This document shows, piece after piece, positions 1 to 6,186 of a stretch of DNA of 8,988 nt; position 1 is the stretch's first letter; every line of letters starts with the position of its first letter. Position numbers and translations under genes: made by a program. Origin of the DNA: JAZKFT01 sp043760535 (GTDB lineage Bacteria; Bacteroidota; Bacteroidia; Chitinophagales; Chitinophagaceae); the NCBI GenBank assembly GCA_043760535.1, contig JAYUOV010000275.1, positions 1-8,988 on the forward strand. The letters run 5' to 3'. Under the pieces are notes generated by a model that had not been told where the DNA came from, did not search any database, and saw nothing but the letters and a program-made list of their open reading frames with translations.

Positions 1-714
1 GCTGCCATACTAAGTGCCACAGGCGAAAAGAACCCTAACCTAGCCTGGCACCTTAACATGCAGGGCTTGCTAAACGTGCTGGATATAGCCCGGGAAGAAA
101 ATATTAAAAAAGTATATTGGCCAAGTAGCATAGCGGTTTTTGGCCCTACAAGCCCAAAACAAAACTGCCCGCAACAAACCATTATAGAGCCTGCTACGGT
201 GTATGGTATTAGTAAATATGCCGGAGAATTTTGGTGCAATTATTATTTTAAGCGGTATGGGGTAGATGTACGCAGCATTCGCTACCCGGGCCTTATTAGT
301 TACAAGAGTGCACCCGGCGGTGGCACTACCGATTATTCGGTTGAAATTTTTCACGAAGCACTAGGAGATAAGCATTACGACTGCTTTTTACAGCAAGATA
401 CTTACCTGCCTATGATGTATATGCCTGATGCTATACGTGGCACAATAGAATTAATGGAAGCACCTGCGGAAAAAATTTCCATCCGCCATTCTTACAACCT
501 AAGTGGTATGAGTTTTTCGCCAAAGGAAATAGCCACCGAAGTAAAAAAGCATGTACCCGATTTTACCATAAATTATATACCCGATTACCGCCAAAAAATA
601 GCAGACGGATGGCCACAAAGTATAGACGACAGCGTGGCCCAAAGGGATTGGGGCTGGAAAGCTGAATACGATTTAGCCAGTATGACAGCGGATATGTTTG
701 AAAATTTGAAATAG
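1..714 (+). CDS. L-threonine 3-dehydrogenase, SDR type (partial, 5' end missing)
   Basis: The reading frame is open from base 1, so this is the C-terminal 237 residues of a protein usually about 310-320 long; the N-terminal Rossmann GxxGxxG segment lies outside the window. An ATG at 58 falls inside the fold and is not the start. Visible short-chain dehydrogenase features are the Ser pair before IAVFGP (residues 42-43), the catalytic YGISK (Tyr68, Lys72), PGGGTTDYSVEIF (105-117) and TYLPMMYMPDA (134-144). The last two are typical of the NAD-dependent threonine dehydrogenases of Bacteroidota. These oxidise L-threonine to 2-amino-3-ketobutyrate, which a CoA ligase (Kbl, not in this window) splits to glycine and acetyl-CoA. 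A cytoplasmic location is expected. The gene ends in TAG. Another NAD-dependent epimerase is the less likely alternative. Confidence 0.9.
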   Translation, partial: AAILSATGEKNPNLAWHLNMQGLLNVLDIAREENIKKVYWPSSIAVFGPTSPKQNCPQQTIIEPATVYGISKYAGEFWCNYYFKRYGVDVRSIRYPGLISYKSAPGGGTTDYSVEIFHEALGDKHYDCFLQQDTYLPMMYMPDAIRGTIELMEAPAEKISIRHSYNLSGMSFSPKEIATEVKKHVPDFTINYIPDYRQKIADGWPQSIDDSVAQRDWGWKAEYDLASMTADMFENLK

Positions 715-734
715 TGATCAGGGGGTGGTGGTTA

Positions 735-879
735 GGGATTAGGTGGTTGGTGATTGGTTAGGATATAGGAAGTACAAATCCTCCAATACCCAAATCCTTA
801 AATCTTCCGATACCCAAATCCTTATTCACTAATCCTTATACTCTAGTCCAAAATCTCCAATCCCCAATCACTTAATCCC
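735..879. repeat. Long imperfect inverted repeat (23-nt arms) in low-complexity intergenic DNA
   Basis: The arm at 735-757 (starts GGGATTAGGTGG, ends GTGATTGG) is complementary to 857-879 (CCAATCCCCAATCAC then TTAATCCC) at 20 of 23 positions. Two of the three mismatches become G-U pairs in RNA, leaving one real mismatch. The left half of the region is G/T-rich and the right half A/C-rich, built from degenerate units such as GGATTAG and TGATTGG and their complements. The right arm ends 4 nt before the ATG at 884. A further CCAATCACC copy at 891-899, inside the SET gene, could pair instead with GGTGATTGG at 749-757. It could be a dispersed repeat, a terminator for the upstream gene, or a leader hairpin. 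There is no U-tract to favour intrinsic termination. Confidence 0.7.
786..824. repeat. Tandem-like 15-bp direct repeat (two copies)
   Basis: ATACCCAAATCCTTA occurs exactly at 786-800 and again at 810-824, a 24-bp period. A degraded copy, AATCCTTA, follows at 831-838. The copies lie in the loop side of the inverted repeat at 735-879 and appear to belong to the same degenerate family. Confidence 0.75.
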
Positions 880-883
880 AAAA

Positions 884-1288
884 ATGACCTCCAATCACCT
901 CCATCCCTCTCTATTTGTAGCACATACGCCGCACAAAGGCCGTGGTGTTTTTACTACTAAAAAAATTCCTAAAGATACGGTGATAGAAACGGCTCCGGTG
1001 ATTGTTTTTGATGCTGCACAGCGAATATTGCTGGAGCAAACCAATCTGTATAACTATGTTTTTGAATGGGGCGATAACTATACAGGATGCTGTGTGGCAT
1101 TGGGCTTGGTAAGTATTTATAACCATGCAGTACCATCTAATTGTGAGTATATTATGGTTTTCGAAACAGAAACTATTCTGATACGTACCGTAAGAGCCAT
1201 TGCAGCTAACGAAGAGCTTACCATTAATTACAATGCAGATTATAATGATGAAAAACCAGTATGGTTTGAGATGAAAAATGAACCGTAA
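884..1288 (+). CDS. Small SET-domain protein (putative protein-lysine methyltransferase)
   Basis: The 134-residue protein is almost entirely a SET domain: GRGVFTTKKIPKDTVIE (19-35) is the first SET strand pair, YNHAVPSNCEY (79-89) carries the Asn-His AdoMet-binding motif, and AANEELTINYN (107-117) ends in the catalytic-type Tyr116. No post-SET cysteines are present. SET proteins transfer methyl groups from AdoMet to lysines; the substrate of such stand-alone bacterial versions cannot be told from sequence. The ATG at 884 is chosen because the HPSLFVA segment just after it looks like part of the family N-terminus. The first codons overlap a copy of the upstream intergenic repeat, so the leading TSNHL may be repeat-derived. 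It is probably cytoplasmic. It converges on the next gene with a 13-bp gap. Confidence 0.82.
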   Translation: MTSNHLHPSLFVAHTPHKGRGVFTTKKIPKDTVIETAPVIVFDAAQRILLEQTNLYNYVFEWGDNYTGCCVALGLVSIYNHAVPSNCEYIMVFETETILIRTVRAIAANEELTINYNADYNDEKPVWFEMKNEP

Positions 1289-1301
1289 AAGACTGGAGTG
1301 G

Positions 1302-2453
1302 CTATTGTGTAACTGCGGTATCTGTAGCCGGTTTTGTAGGGACAGTTTTGTCTGTTTCGGTGAGGCTTAATTGTAGTATTACAGGCTGTTTCTCTTTTTT
1401 TAAGAATGTTTTTGAGGCCGATTTTATTTTAAAAAAAACCTTTCCATTTTCATTCAGCATGGTTTGTAATATTAGTGTGTCGGCTGGTTCATTTTTCTCC
1501 GGCCACGAAAATTTTCCTGTAACGGCACTATCGGTTTTAGAATAGCTTATGGATTTTATGGCTCCCATATACTGGCTGTCTTTGTAAATATTTATGCCTG
1601 TTTGCAATATTACAAGGCTATCTATACAAGAGTATAATAACAACTGTTCGCCACTGTTTACTCGTTCTATATTTTTAAGTGCAGCATTTAGCATTTCTAG
1701 GTATGTTGCCTGCTTTCCGTGTTCGGTTTCGCAATTTAAATACCGTATTTTTCTTTCATGAAAATAAACACTGAGCGAACCGTCTTTTTTTACAGTTTTG
1801 GCATTTTGCAAAATGGTATTATAACCGCTGCTGCTTAGATGTTGGTACATTACAGCATCTGTGGTTAAAAAAATATCATCTGCATCCTGCGTAGAATTCT
1901 TGTACACTTTGGCAGCGTCTATGGCTCTTTCATGGCCTTTTAAATAACTGTTTATACTAAAATCGCCATTAAAATTATTGTGTAGTGCCACTATTATCGA
2001 AGGTTTTGGAGGAATAATAGAGAGAATTTTTTTGGCTAGCTTTTGCGTGGCTTCAATAGCTGCCAGAAGGCTGATTTTATTATTTGCAAAATCATTTTTA
2101 ATACCATGAATGGAAAAAATATGGTTGGGGTCAAATTGAAATTCAGCCCCGTTTATCTGGAAAATGATATTCCGATTATCACCATTTTCTATTTTAATAA
2201 GCAGGCCTCCATTGCTTTTAAGCCATTGAATACCAGCTAACAGCGATGTTTTTTCATTACCATGCAAGTGAATCATTACTACATCTTTACGGTTTCCGTA
2301 GTTATAAATTTTTATGGGTATAGTTTGGTTACCAAGCTGCTGATTAACTACTGTAAGTGTGGGTTTGTAAATTGTGTTAGGTTCATTATCCTCAATAAAA
2401 GCGAAGCTAGTGTTGTAATTAATTACCAGTAAGATTGCTAGTAGTCTTTTCAT
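1302..2453 (-). CDS. Secreted protein of unknown function with M14/AspA-like metallohydrolase motifs
   Basis: The 383-residue product starts with a signal peptide (MKRLLAILLVINYNTSFA), so export to the periplasm or beyond is expected. I do not know a named family for it. Residues 55-250 carry motifs in the order seen in zinc carboxypeptidase/aspartoacylase-type enzymes: MIHLHGNEKTS with HxxE at His64-Glu67, a buried strand IIVALHNN with His158, and NCETEHGK with Glu242, Glu244 and His245. I infer a Zn-dependent amidohydrolase- or carboxypeptidase-like fold; other parts read as hypothetical. Residues 275-365 look like an added beta-rich domain, and the Thr/Pro/Lys-rich end (TDKTVPTKPATDTAVTQ) is low complexity. 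It lies 46 bp downstream of the extended bestrophin frame on the same strand and could be co-transcribed with it. The gene ends in TAG. Confidence 0.6.
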   Translation of the reverse strand: MKRLLAILLVINYNTSFAFIEDNEPNTIYKPTLTVVNQQLGNQTIPIKIYNYGNRKDVVMIHLHGNEKTSLLAGIQWLKSNGGLLIKIENGDNRNIIFQINGAEFQFDPNHIFSIHGIKNDFANNKISLLAAIEATQKLAKKILSIIPPKPSIIVALHNNFNGDFSINSYLKGHERAIDAAKVYKNSTQDADDIFLTTDAVMYQHLSSSGYNTILQNAKTVKKDGSLSVYFHERKIRYLNCETEHGKQATYLEMLNAALKNIERVNSGEQLLLYSCIDSLVILQTGINIYKDSQYMGAIKSISYSKTDSAVTGKFSWPEKNEPADTLILQTMLNENGKVFFKIKSASKTFLKKEKQPVILQLSLTETDKTVPTKPATDTAVTQ

Positions 2454-2499
2454 ATTTTATATTGTGTGATATTTAAATTACGGTATCACTTTCACTTCA

Positions 2500-2604
2500 T
2501 CAGATAATTTCTCTTACATGCTTATCTATGTTCTCACAAATTTTATCCATTGGTAAATCGTTCGCATCTGTACCAAAAGGGTCTTCTATTTCTTCGGCTA
2601 TTAA
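2500..2604 (-). pseudogene. Conserved bestrophin C-terminal tail, separated from its gene by a TAG codon
   Basis: Reading on in the same frame after the TAG at 2605-2607 gives 34 residues starting LIAEEIEDPFGTDANDLPMD and ending VREII, then TGA at 2500-2502. EEIEDPFG...NDLP is the signature tail of bacterial bestrophins, and the total (292 residues including the stop position) equals the normal family length. There is no start codon or leader of its own, so it is the remnant 3' end of the gene at 2605-3378. Confidence 0.85.
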
Positions 2605-3378
2605 CTATAGGCTTGCCAGTACATAAAAAATAAAAGCCACCACCGGTATTACCCAATAACCAAGGCTAAAAACATAACCCCAGGGCAGCGTCATTACATA
2701 TACGAAAATGAACTTTTTTATAAACGCACTATAACTGTATGGGATGGGTGTATTCTTAATCCGTTCACAACCGCCGCATATATCAGCGTACGCCTGCATC
2801 TCGTTATTCAGCATTAGATATTGTTCTTTATGTAATTTTTCTTGGGTAAAAAGATCATTTATTTTTTTAAAAATAATCTGGTGTATTTGGTTAGGTACAT
2901 GTTTTTCGTAGGTAATACCGTTAAGCTCCGGGTGGTCCTCATTATCCAGTTCTAGCCGGGTACTTTCTTTTTGTAAATGGTTTTTTAATGACACAGCATA
3001 CTGCGGAATGATGGTGCGAAAAAAATGTCTTTCTTGCGTGGCATTTGCAGGTAACATTGCCGATAATTTTACCGAAAGACTTCGGCTGTTGTTTACCAAA
3101 GAACCCCATAGTTTGCGGCCCTCCCACCAGCGTTCGTAAGCGGTATTGGTTCTAAAAACCAATAACATAGAAATTACAAAACTCAATATGCCATGCATCA
3201 GCGTAATGTTTTTTAGGTGATGGTTTTGGCTCAGTTTCCAGTATTCTATTTCGAAATAGGCAATAATGTAGCTATACACACAAATAAATATAATCATAGG
3301 CCATAGAATCCTAAACGTATCCGACTTATGAAAACGGAAAATAAAGTTGCGCCAGTCTTTTGTATTGTAACTAATCAT
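2605..3378 (-). CDS. Bestrophin-family (RFP-TM) anion channel, C-terminus cut by an in-frame TAG
   Basis: The 257-residue membrane protein has the family signatures FRTNTAYERWWEGRKLWG (75-92) and CGGCERIKNTPIPYSY (201-216). Hydrophobic segments lie near 25-43, 60-76, 221-236 and 238-257. Bacterial bestrophins form pentameric anion channels in the inner membrane. Family members usually run to about 290 residues and continue after the last helix with a highly conserved acidic segment. Here the frame stops at TAG (2605-2607) directly after FYVLASL, exactly where a conserved Glu is expected. A single G-to-T change from GAG would explain it. The conserved tail continues in frame downstream. The gene is either freshly inactivated, truncated but still made, or affected by a sequencing error. 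The ATG start matches the usual family N-terminus and the gene is divergent from the one at 3512. Confidence 0.88.
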   Translation of the reverse strand: MISYNTKDWRNFIFRFHKSDTFRILWPMIIFICVYSYIIAYFEIEYWKLSQNHHLKNITLMHGILSFVISMLLVFRTNTAYERWWEGRKLWGSLVNNSRSLSVKLSAMLPANATQERHFFRTIIPQYAVSLKNHLQKESTRLELDNEDHPELNGITYEKHVPNQIHQIIFKKINDLFTQEKLHKEQYLMLNNEMQAYADICGGCERIKNTPIPYSYSAFIKKFIFVYVMTLPWGYVFSLGYWVIPVVAFIFYVLASL

Positions 3379-3499
3379 GAGCGAAAATTACAACAGCCAT
3401 CTTAATGTAGTGGTTGCAATTTGTAATTTGGTTTTTGGTAATGGCCTTAAGGCTGTAACAATACCCTATAACCCTTACTAAATAATTGGTATAGACACC

Positions 3500-3507
3500 T
3501 ACTTTTG
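3500..3507 (+). promoter_or_regulatory. Candidate Bacteroidota -7 element for the gene at 3512
   Basis: TACTTTTG matches TAnnTTTG exactly. The -33 partner is weak: TTAC at 3475-3478, 22 nt upstream, instead of TTG. With the ATG only 4 nt after the motif, the transcript would be leaderless or nearly so. The 133-bp divergent region also has a perfect palindrome GCCTTAAGGC at 3444-3453 that could be an operator. These are motif matches only. Confidence 0.35.
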
Positions 3508-3511
3508 AACC

Positions 3512-4141
3512 ATGCTTAAAAAAATTATAACCGATTGGCCTTTATGGGTGCTTGTTATTTTTAACCTGTACCTGCTGGATTATTACTATAAGCATCCTTT
3601 GGAAGTGGCAACTATTATTTTTTTATACTGGGCACAAAGTGTGCTTATAGGCGTTGTAAATTTTTTGAATATACTAACCCTACCAAACAAAAAGCCCGAA
3701 ATAACCACAATAAGTGCCTTGCCACAAAATGATAGTTTTGGGGGTAAAGGGTGTATGGCATTCTTTTTTCTATTTCACTATGGGGCATTTCATGTAGGCT
3801 ATCTGGTTTTTATACTCGTTAAAATAGATGGTAAAATAGATTTTGATTTTGTAAAAATTGGCGTTGCCATACTATGCTGTAACCTGATAGTTGATTTTAT
3901 AAGAAAAAAAATTCAGCAGCAAAACCATAATCAACATATAAATGCAGGTAAAATTTTTATTGGCCCCTATATCAGAATTGTACCCATGCACCTTACAATT
4001 ATTTTGCCCGAATTTTTTAAAGTCAGCAATTTTACGGTGTTTATAATTTTAAAAATTCTGATGGATTTGCTCATGCATTTTGCCACATCCGACCATTATC
4101 GTAGCGGCAATAGACCTGCATCATTATCTTCGGAGTTATAA
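3512..4141 (+). CDS. DUF6498-like integral membrane protein
   Basis: This 209-residue protein is mostly hydrophobic, with segments near 10-26, 32-56, 83-104, 114-129, 153-168 and 172-190. YWAQSVLIGVVNFLNI (39-54), FFFLFHYGAFHVGYLVFI (84-101) and the closing LMDLLMHFATSDH (183-195) resemble the DUF6498 family, whose function is unknown. Inner-membrane location is expected. The charged loop at about 57-80 and the Lys/Gln/His-rich stretch at 131-146 are soluble loops. The stop is 8 bp before the DUF2130 gene, so the two are probably one transcript, but no functional link between these families is known to me. Confidence 0.7.
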   Translation: MLKKIITDWPLWVLVIFNLYLLDYYYKHPLEVATIIFLYWAQSVLIGVVNFLNILTLPNKKPEITTISALPQNDSFGGKGCMAFFFLFHYGAFHVGYLVFILVKIDGKIDFDFVKIGVAILCCNLIVDFIRKKIQQQNHNQHINAGKIFIGPYIRIVPMHLTIILPEFFKVSNFTVFIILKILMDLLMHFATSDHYRSGNRPASLSSEL

Positions 4142-4149
4142 CTTTTTAT

Positions 4150-5397
4150 ATGCCATTAATTACTTGCCCCAATTGCCAGCACCAGTTTGAACCTACAGAT
4201 GCTTTACGCGACGAAATAAAGAAAGGCCTTCGTGGTGAAATGATGGATTGGCAAAAGAAAAAAGACGAAGAATTTAAACTTAAAGAAAGTGATTTTAATA
4301 AACAGTTGCAGCTAAAAGACGCGGCTGTGGCCAATGCTATTGAAAATGAAAAGAAAAAACTGGCAATAGCTTTAGAAGAGCAGCTTCGCAAACAAATAAG
4401 TGGCGATTTTGCTAACCAAATAACCATGCTGCAACAGCAAAAGGCAGAAAGCGAAGCAAGCCTGAAAATAGCAAGGGTAAAGGAGCTTGGCTTTTTGCAA
4501 AAAGAACAGGAATTGCTTAACAAAGAAAATCAGTTAGAAATAACCGTACAGCAAAAGGTGCTAGAACGGAGTAGTAGCTTGCGGCAGGAAATACAGAAAC
4601 AGGAGTCTGAAAGAATCCAGTTAAAGGAAACCGAATTTCAGATGAAGCTGAAAGAAATGGAGGAAAAGCTAGAAACACAGCGAAAGCTGGCCGAAGAAAT
4701 GAAACGTAAAGCTGAGCAAGGAAGTATGCAAAGCCAGGGCGAAGCACAAGAACTGGTTTTGGAAGAAGTGCTAAGAACAGCTTTTCCATTTGATGTGGTA
4801 ACAGAGGTAGGAAAAGGAGTGCGTGGTGCAGACTGTATTCTTACTGTGCGAAACAATTTTGGACAGGCATGTGGCAGCATTATTTTTGAAAGTAAGCGAA
4901 CACAGGATTTTTCGGAACAATGGATAGACAAAATAAAAGCCGATATGCGGAGCCAAGGTGCAGATATAGCTATTATAGTTACCCATGCCCTTCCAAAAAA
5001 AATGGAACGTTTTGGCGAAAAAGATGGTGTGTGGATTTGCACTTTTGCCGAAGTAAAAGCCATTGTAAGTATGTTGCGGGATGGGATTATTAAAATATCG
5101 GTAGCGCTTAAAAGCCAAGAAAATAGAGGCGACAAAATGCACCTGTTGTATAATTACCTTACCAGTAACGAATTTGCCGAACAATGGAAAGCCATTCGGG
5201 AAGGATTTATGGGCATGCGGCTTTCTATACAAAAAGAAAGAGATGCCATGGAGCGATTGTGGAAGGCAAGAGAAAAACAACTGGAGAAAGTGCTGCTAAA
5301 TGCCGCCCATATTCGTGGTTCAATAGAAGGTATTTCGGGTATGGATACTGTGGACCTTAACCTTATTGATGATGGTAATGCCGAAGTGATGGATTGA
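4150..5397 (+). CDS. DUF2130 protein: CxxC knuckle, coiled coil and PD-(D/E)xK-like nuclease domain
   Basis: The 415-residue protein has three parts. Residues 1-25 hold CPNCQHQFEP with a single CxxC pair (Cys6, Cys9), half of a zinc ribbon. Residues 26-195 are a long Lys/Glu/Gln-rich coiled coil. Residues 196-320 are the DUF2130 domain: QELVLEEVLRTAFPFD, then VRGADCILTV and IIFESKRT, giving Asp228...Glu247-x-Lys249. That is the D...ExK pattern of the restriction-endonuclease-like fold, so DNA binding or cleavage is a reasonable inference, though the family's function is not established. A C-terminal helical part (340-395, Lys/Glu/Arg-rich) follows and the end is acidic. It is probably cytoplasmic and possibly dimeric through the half ribbon and coiled coil. 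It is likely translated from the transcript of the gene ending at 4141. Confidence 0.85.
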   Translation: MPLITCPNCQHQFEPTDALRDEIKKGLRGEMMDWQKKKDEEFKLKESDFNKQLQLKDAAVANAIENEKKKLAIALEEQLRKQISGDFANQITMLQQQKAESEASLKIARVKELGFLQKEQELLNKENQLEITVQQKVLERSSSLRQEIQKQESERIQLKETEFQMKLKEMEEKLETQRKLAEEMKRKAEQGSMQSQGEAQELVLEEVLRTAFPFDVVTEVGKGVRGADCILTVRNNFGQACGSIIFESKRTQDFSEQWIDKIKADMRSQGADIAIIVTHALPKKMERFGEKDGVWICTFAEVKAIVSMLRDGIIKISVALKSQENRGDKMHLLYNYLTSNEFAEQWKAIREGFMGMRLSIQKERDAMERLWKAREKQLEKVLLNAAHIRGSIEGISGMDTVDLNLIDDGNAEVMD

Positions 5398-5403
5398 AAA
5401 TAA

Positions 5404-5519
5404 GGCTGCATTTAAAATTGTCGCTCATCAAAACTTTGTAAATACGAATGAAAGACTGCAGAGAGGCACCCCTTTAGGGGACAGGGGGCAAAAAAAGTTG
5501 CGACAAATTAAATGCACCC
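5404..5519. repeat. MITE-like element with ~20-nt imperfect terminal inverted repeats
   Basis: TGCATTTAAAATTGTCGC (5407-5424) is mirrored by GCGACAAATTAAATGCA (5500-5516), differing by one inserted base and one substitution. The match extends outward to GG at 5404-5405 and CC at 5518-5519. The interior, about 75 bp, contains a G/C-rich hairpin CCCCT-TT-AGGGG (5469-5480), then GGGGG (5484-5488) and a run of seven A. There is no ORF. No clear target duplication flanks it. It fills the gap between convergent genes, so it could serve as a two-way terminator, be a non-autonomous transposon relic, or both. Confidence 0.55.
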
Positions 5520-5542
5520 AAAAATGAATTTAGACTGAACCC

Positions 5543-5911
5543 TTAAGCCGTTATGGCAGAAATCTGCTCCACTCCCAGTACCTCAGAAAGGCTTTTGTTG
5601 CTCCATGTATGCATCTCGGGTATCCAGGTGCATACATGGTTTTTAATCTGCATTAAAATACGCCAGGTGCCGGCCATTAATTCTTTTTCATTTACTGGGG
5701 TGGTATAAAATTCTGGAGCCAGTTTACAAATAATTCTTCCTTCAATATCCCGAAGGGAATTATTAAAAAACTTACCTATGGGATCTACCCTGTAGCCAAA
5801 AACACAGTTGCCAACTATAAGCCCCAATACGGTGGTACACCTTGGGTCTATCAACATGTTTTTGTGGAGATATGCTACTGTGAAGCCAAACTGATCTACA
5901 AGCGGTGCCAT
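5543..5911 (-). CDS. Hypothetical protein, family not recognised
   Basis: I do not recognise this 122-residue protein. It has no signal peptide or strong membrane segment; VTVLGLIVGN-like hydrophobicity near 27-36 is too short for a helix across the membrane. It has four Cys (25, 36, 62, 94) and several His (16, 92, 101), without a CxxC pair, and aromatic stretches such as FGYRVDPIGKFF (38-49) and HVCTWIPEMHTW (92-103). The mixed composition and absence of low complexity support a real folded cytoplasmic protein, as does its position between an intergenic element and a 275-bp A/T-rich region upstream. The ATG at 5911 is preceded by an A-rich leader (CAAAGAAAAATACC). It converges on the DUF2130 gene across the repeat element. 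Confidence 0.6.
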   Translation of the reverse strand: MAPLVDQFGFTVAYLHKNMLIDPRCTTVLGLIVGNCVFGYRVDPIGKFFNNSLRDIEGRIICKLAPEFYTTPVNEKELMAGTWRILMQIKNHVCTWIPEMHTWSNKSLSEVLGVEQISAITA

Positions 5912-6147
5912 GGTATTTTTCTTTGATTAAATAAATATTAAAAAAAAAATACACAAACTCACCATGATATAGAAAACTTGATGATAAGTTAACATGGCTT
6001 AACAATTTGGTAATATTGGGAGTGGCAGTGGTCGCTAATTCATTATAGCATATTGTTAAGCCTAGCCAATCTTTTTCTGTTTGATTAATGGCATTTTAAC
6101 AGCTAATAATTATAAACAGATTCTCGATTTATCTATTACATATAAAT
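5912..6147. other. A/T-rich intergenic region without a recognisable gene
   Basis: I see no credible coding frame here. It contains a ten-A run at about 5939-5949 (upstream of the gene starting at 5911, read on the minus strand) and a small GTTAA...TTAAC inverted repeat around 5988-6003. It should hold the promoter of the minus-strand gene, but no good TTG...TAnnTTTG pair was found. Confidence 0.4.
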
Positions 6148-6171
6148 AAAAAGAGGCTGTTTTTTCAGGCT
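6148..6171 (-). terminator. Probable intrinsic terminator of the cytochrome gene
   Basis: Read on the minus strand, AGCCTG, six A, CAGCCT then CTTTTT forms a 6-bp stem with one C-C mismatch, a six-base loop and a U-tract. It begins 16 nt after the cytochrome stop at 6187-6189. The imperfect stem makes it moderate in strength. Confidence 0.5.
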
Positions 6172-6186
6172 ATAAAAGAGAAAATT

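Noticed and set aside
786..824. Short direct repeats considered as a CRISPR remnant
   Set aside because: Only two 15-bp copies with a 9-bp spacer, in low-complexity DNA, and no cas genes.
2605..2607. TAG as a recoded sense codon
   Set aside because: Other genes here end in TAG at the expected place (712-714, and 1302-1304 on the minus strand), so genome-wide recoding is unlikely; local read-through is still possible.
4146..5411. Several minus-strand open frames (for example 4146-4523, 4638-5135, 4771-5280) opposite the DUF2130 gene
   Set aside because: They are Ser/Cys/Phe-rich mirror frames of a Lys/Glu-rich coiled-coil gene whose plus-strand motifs are clear.
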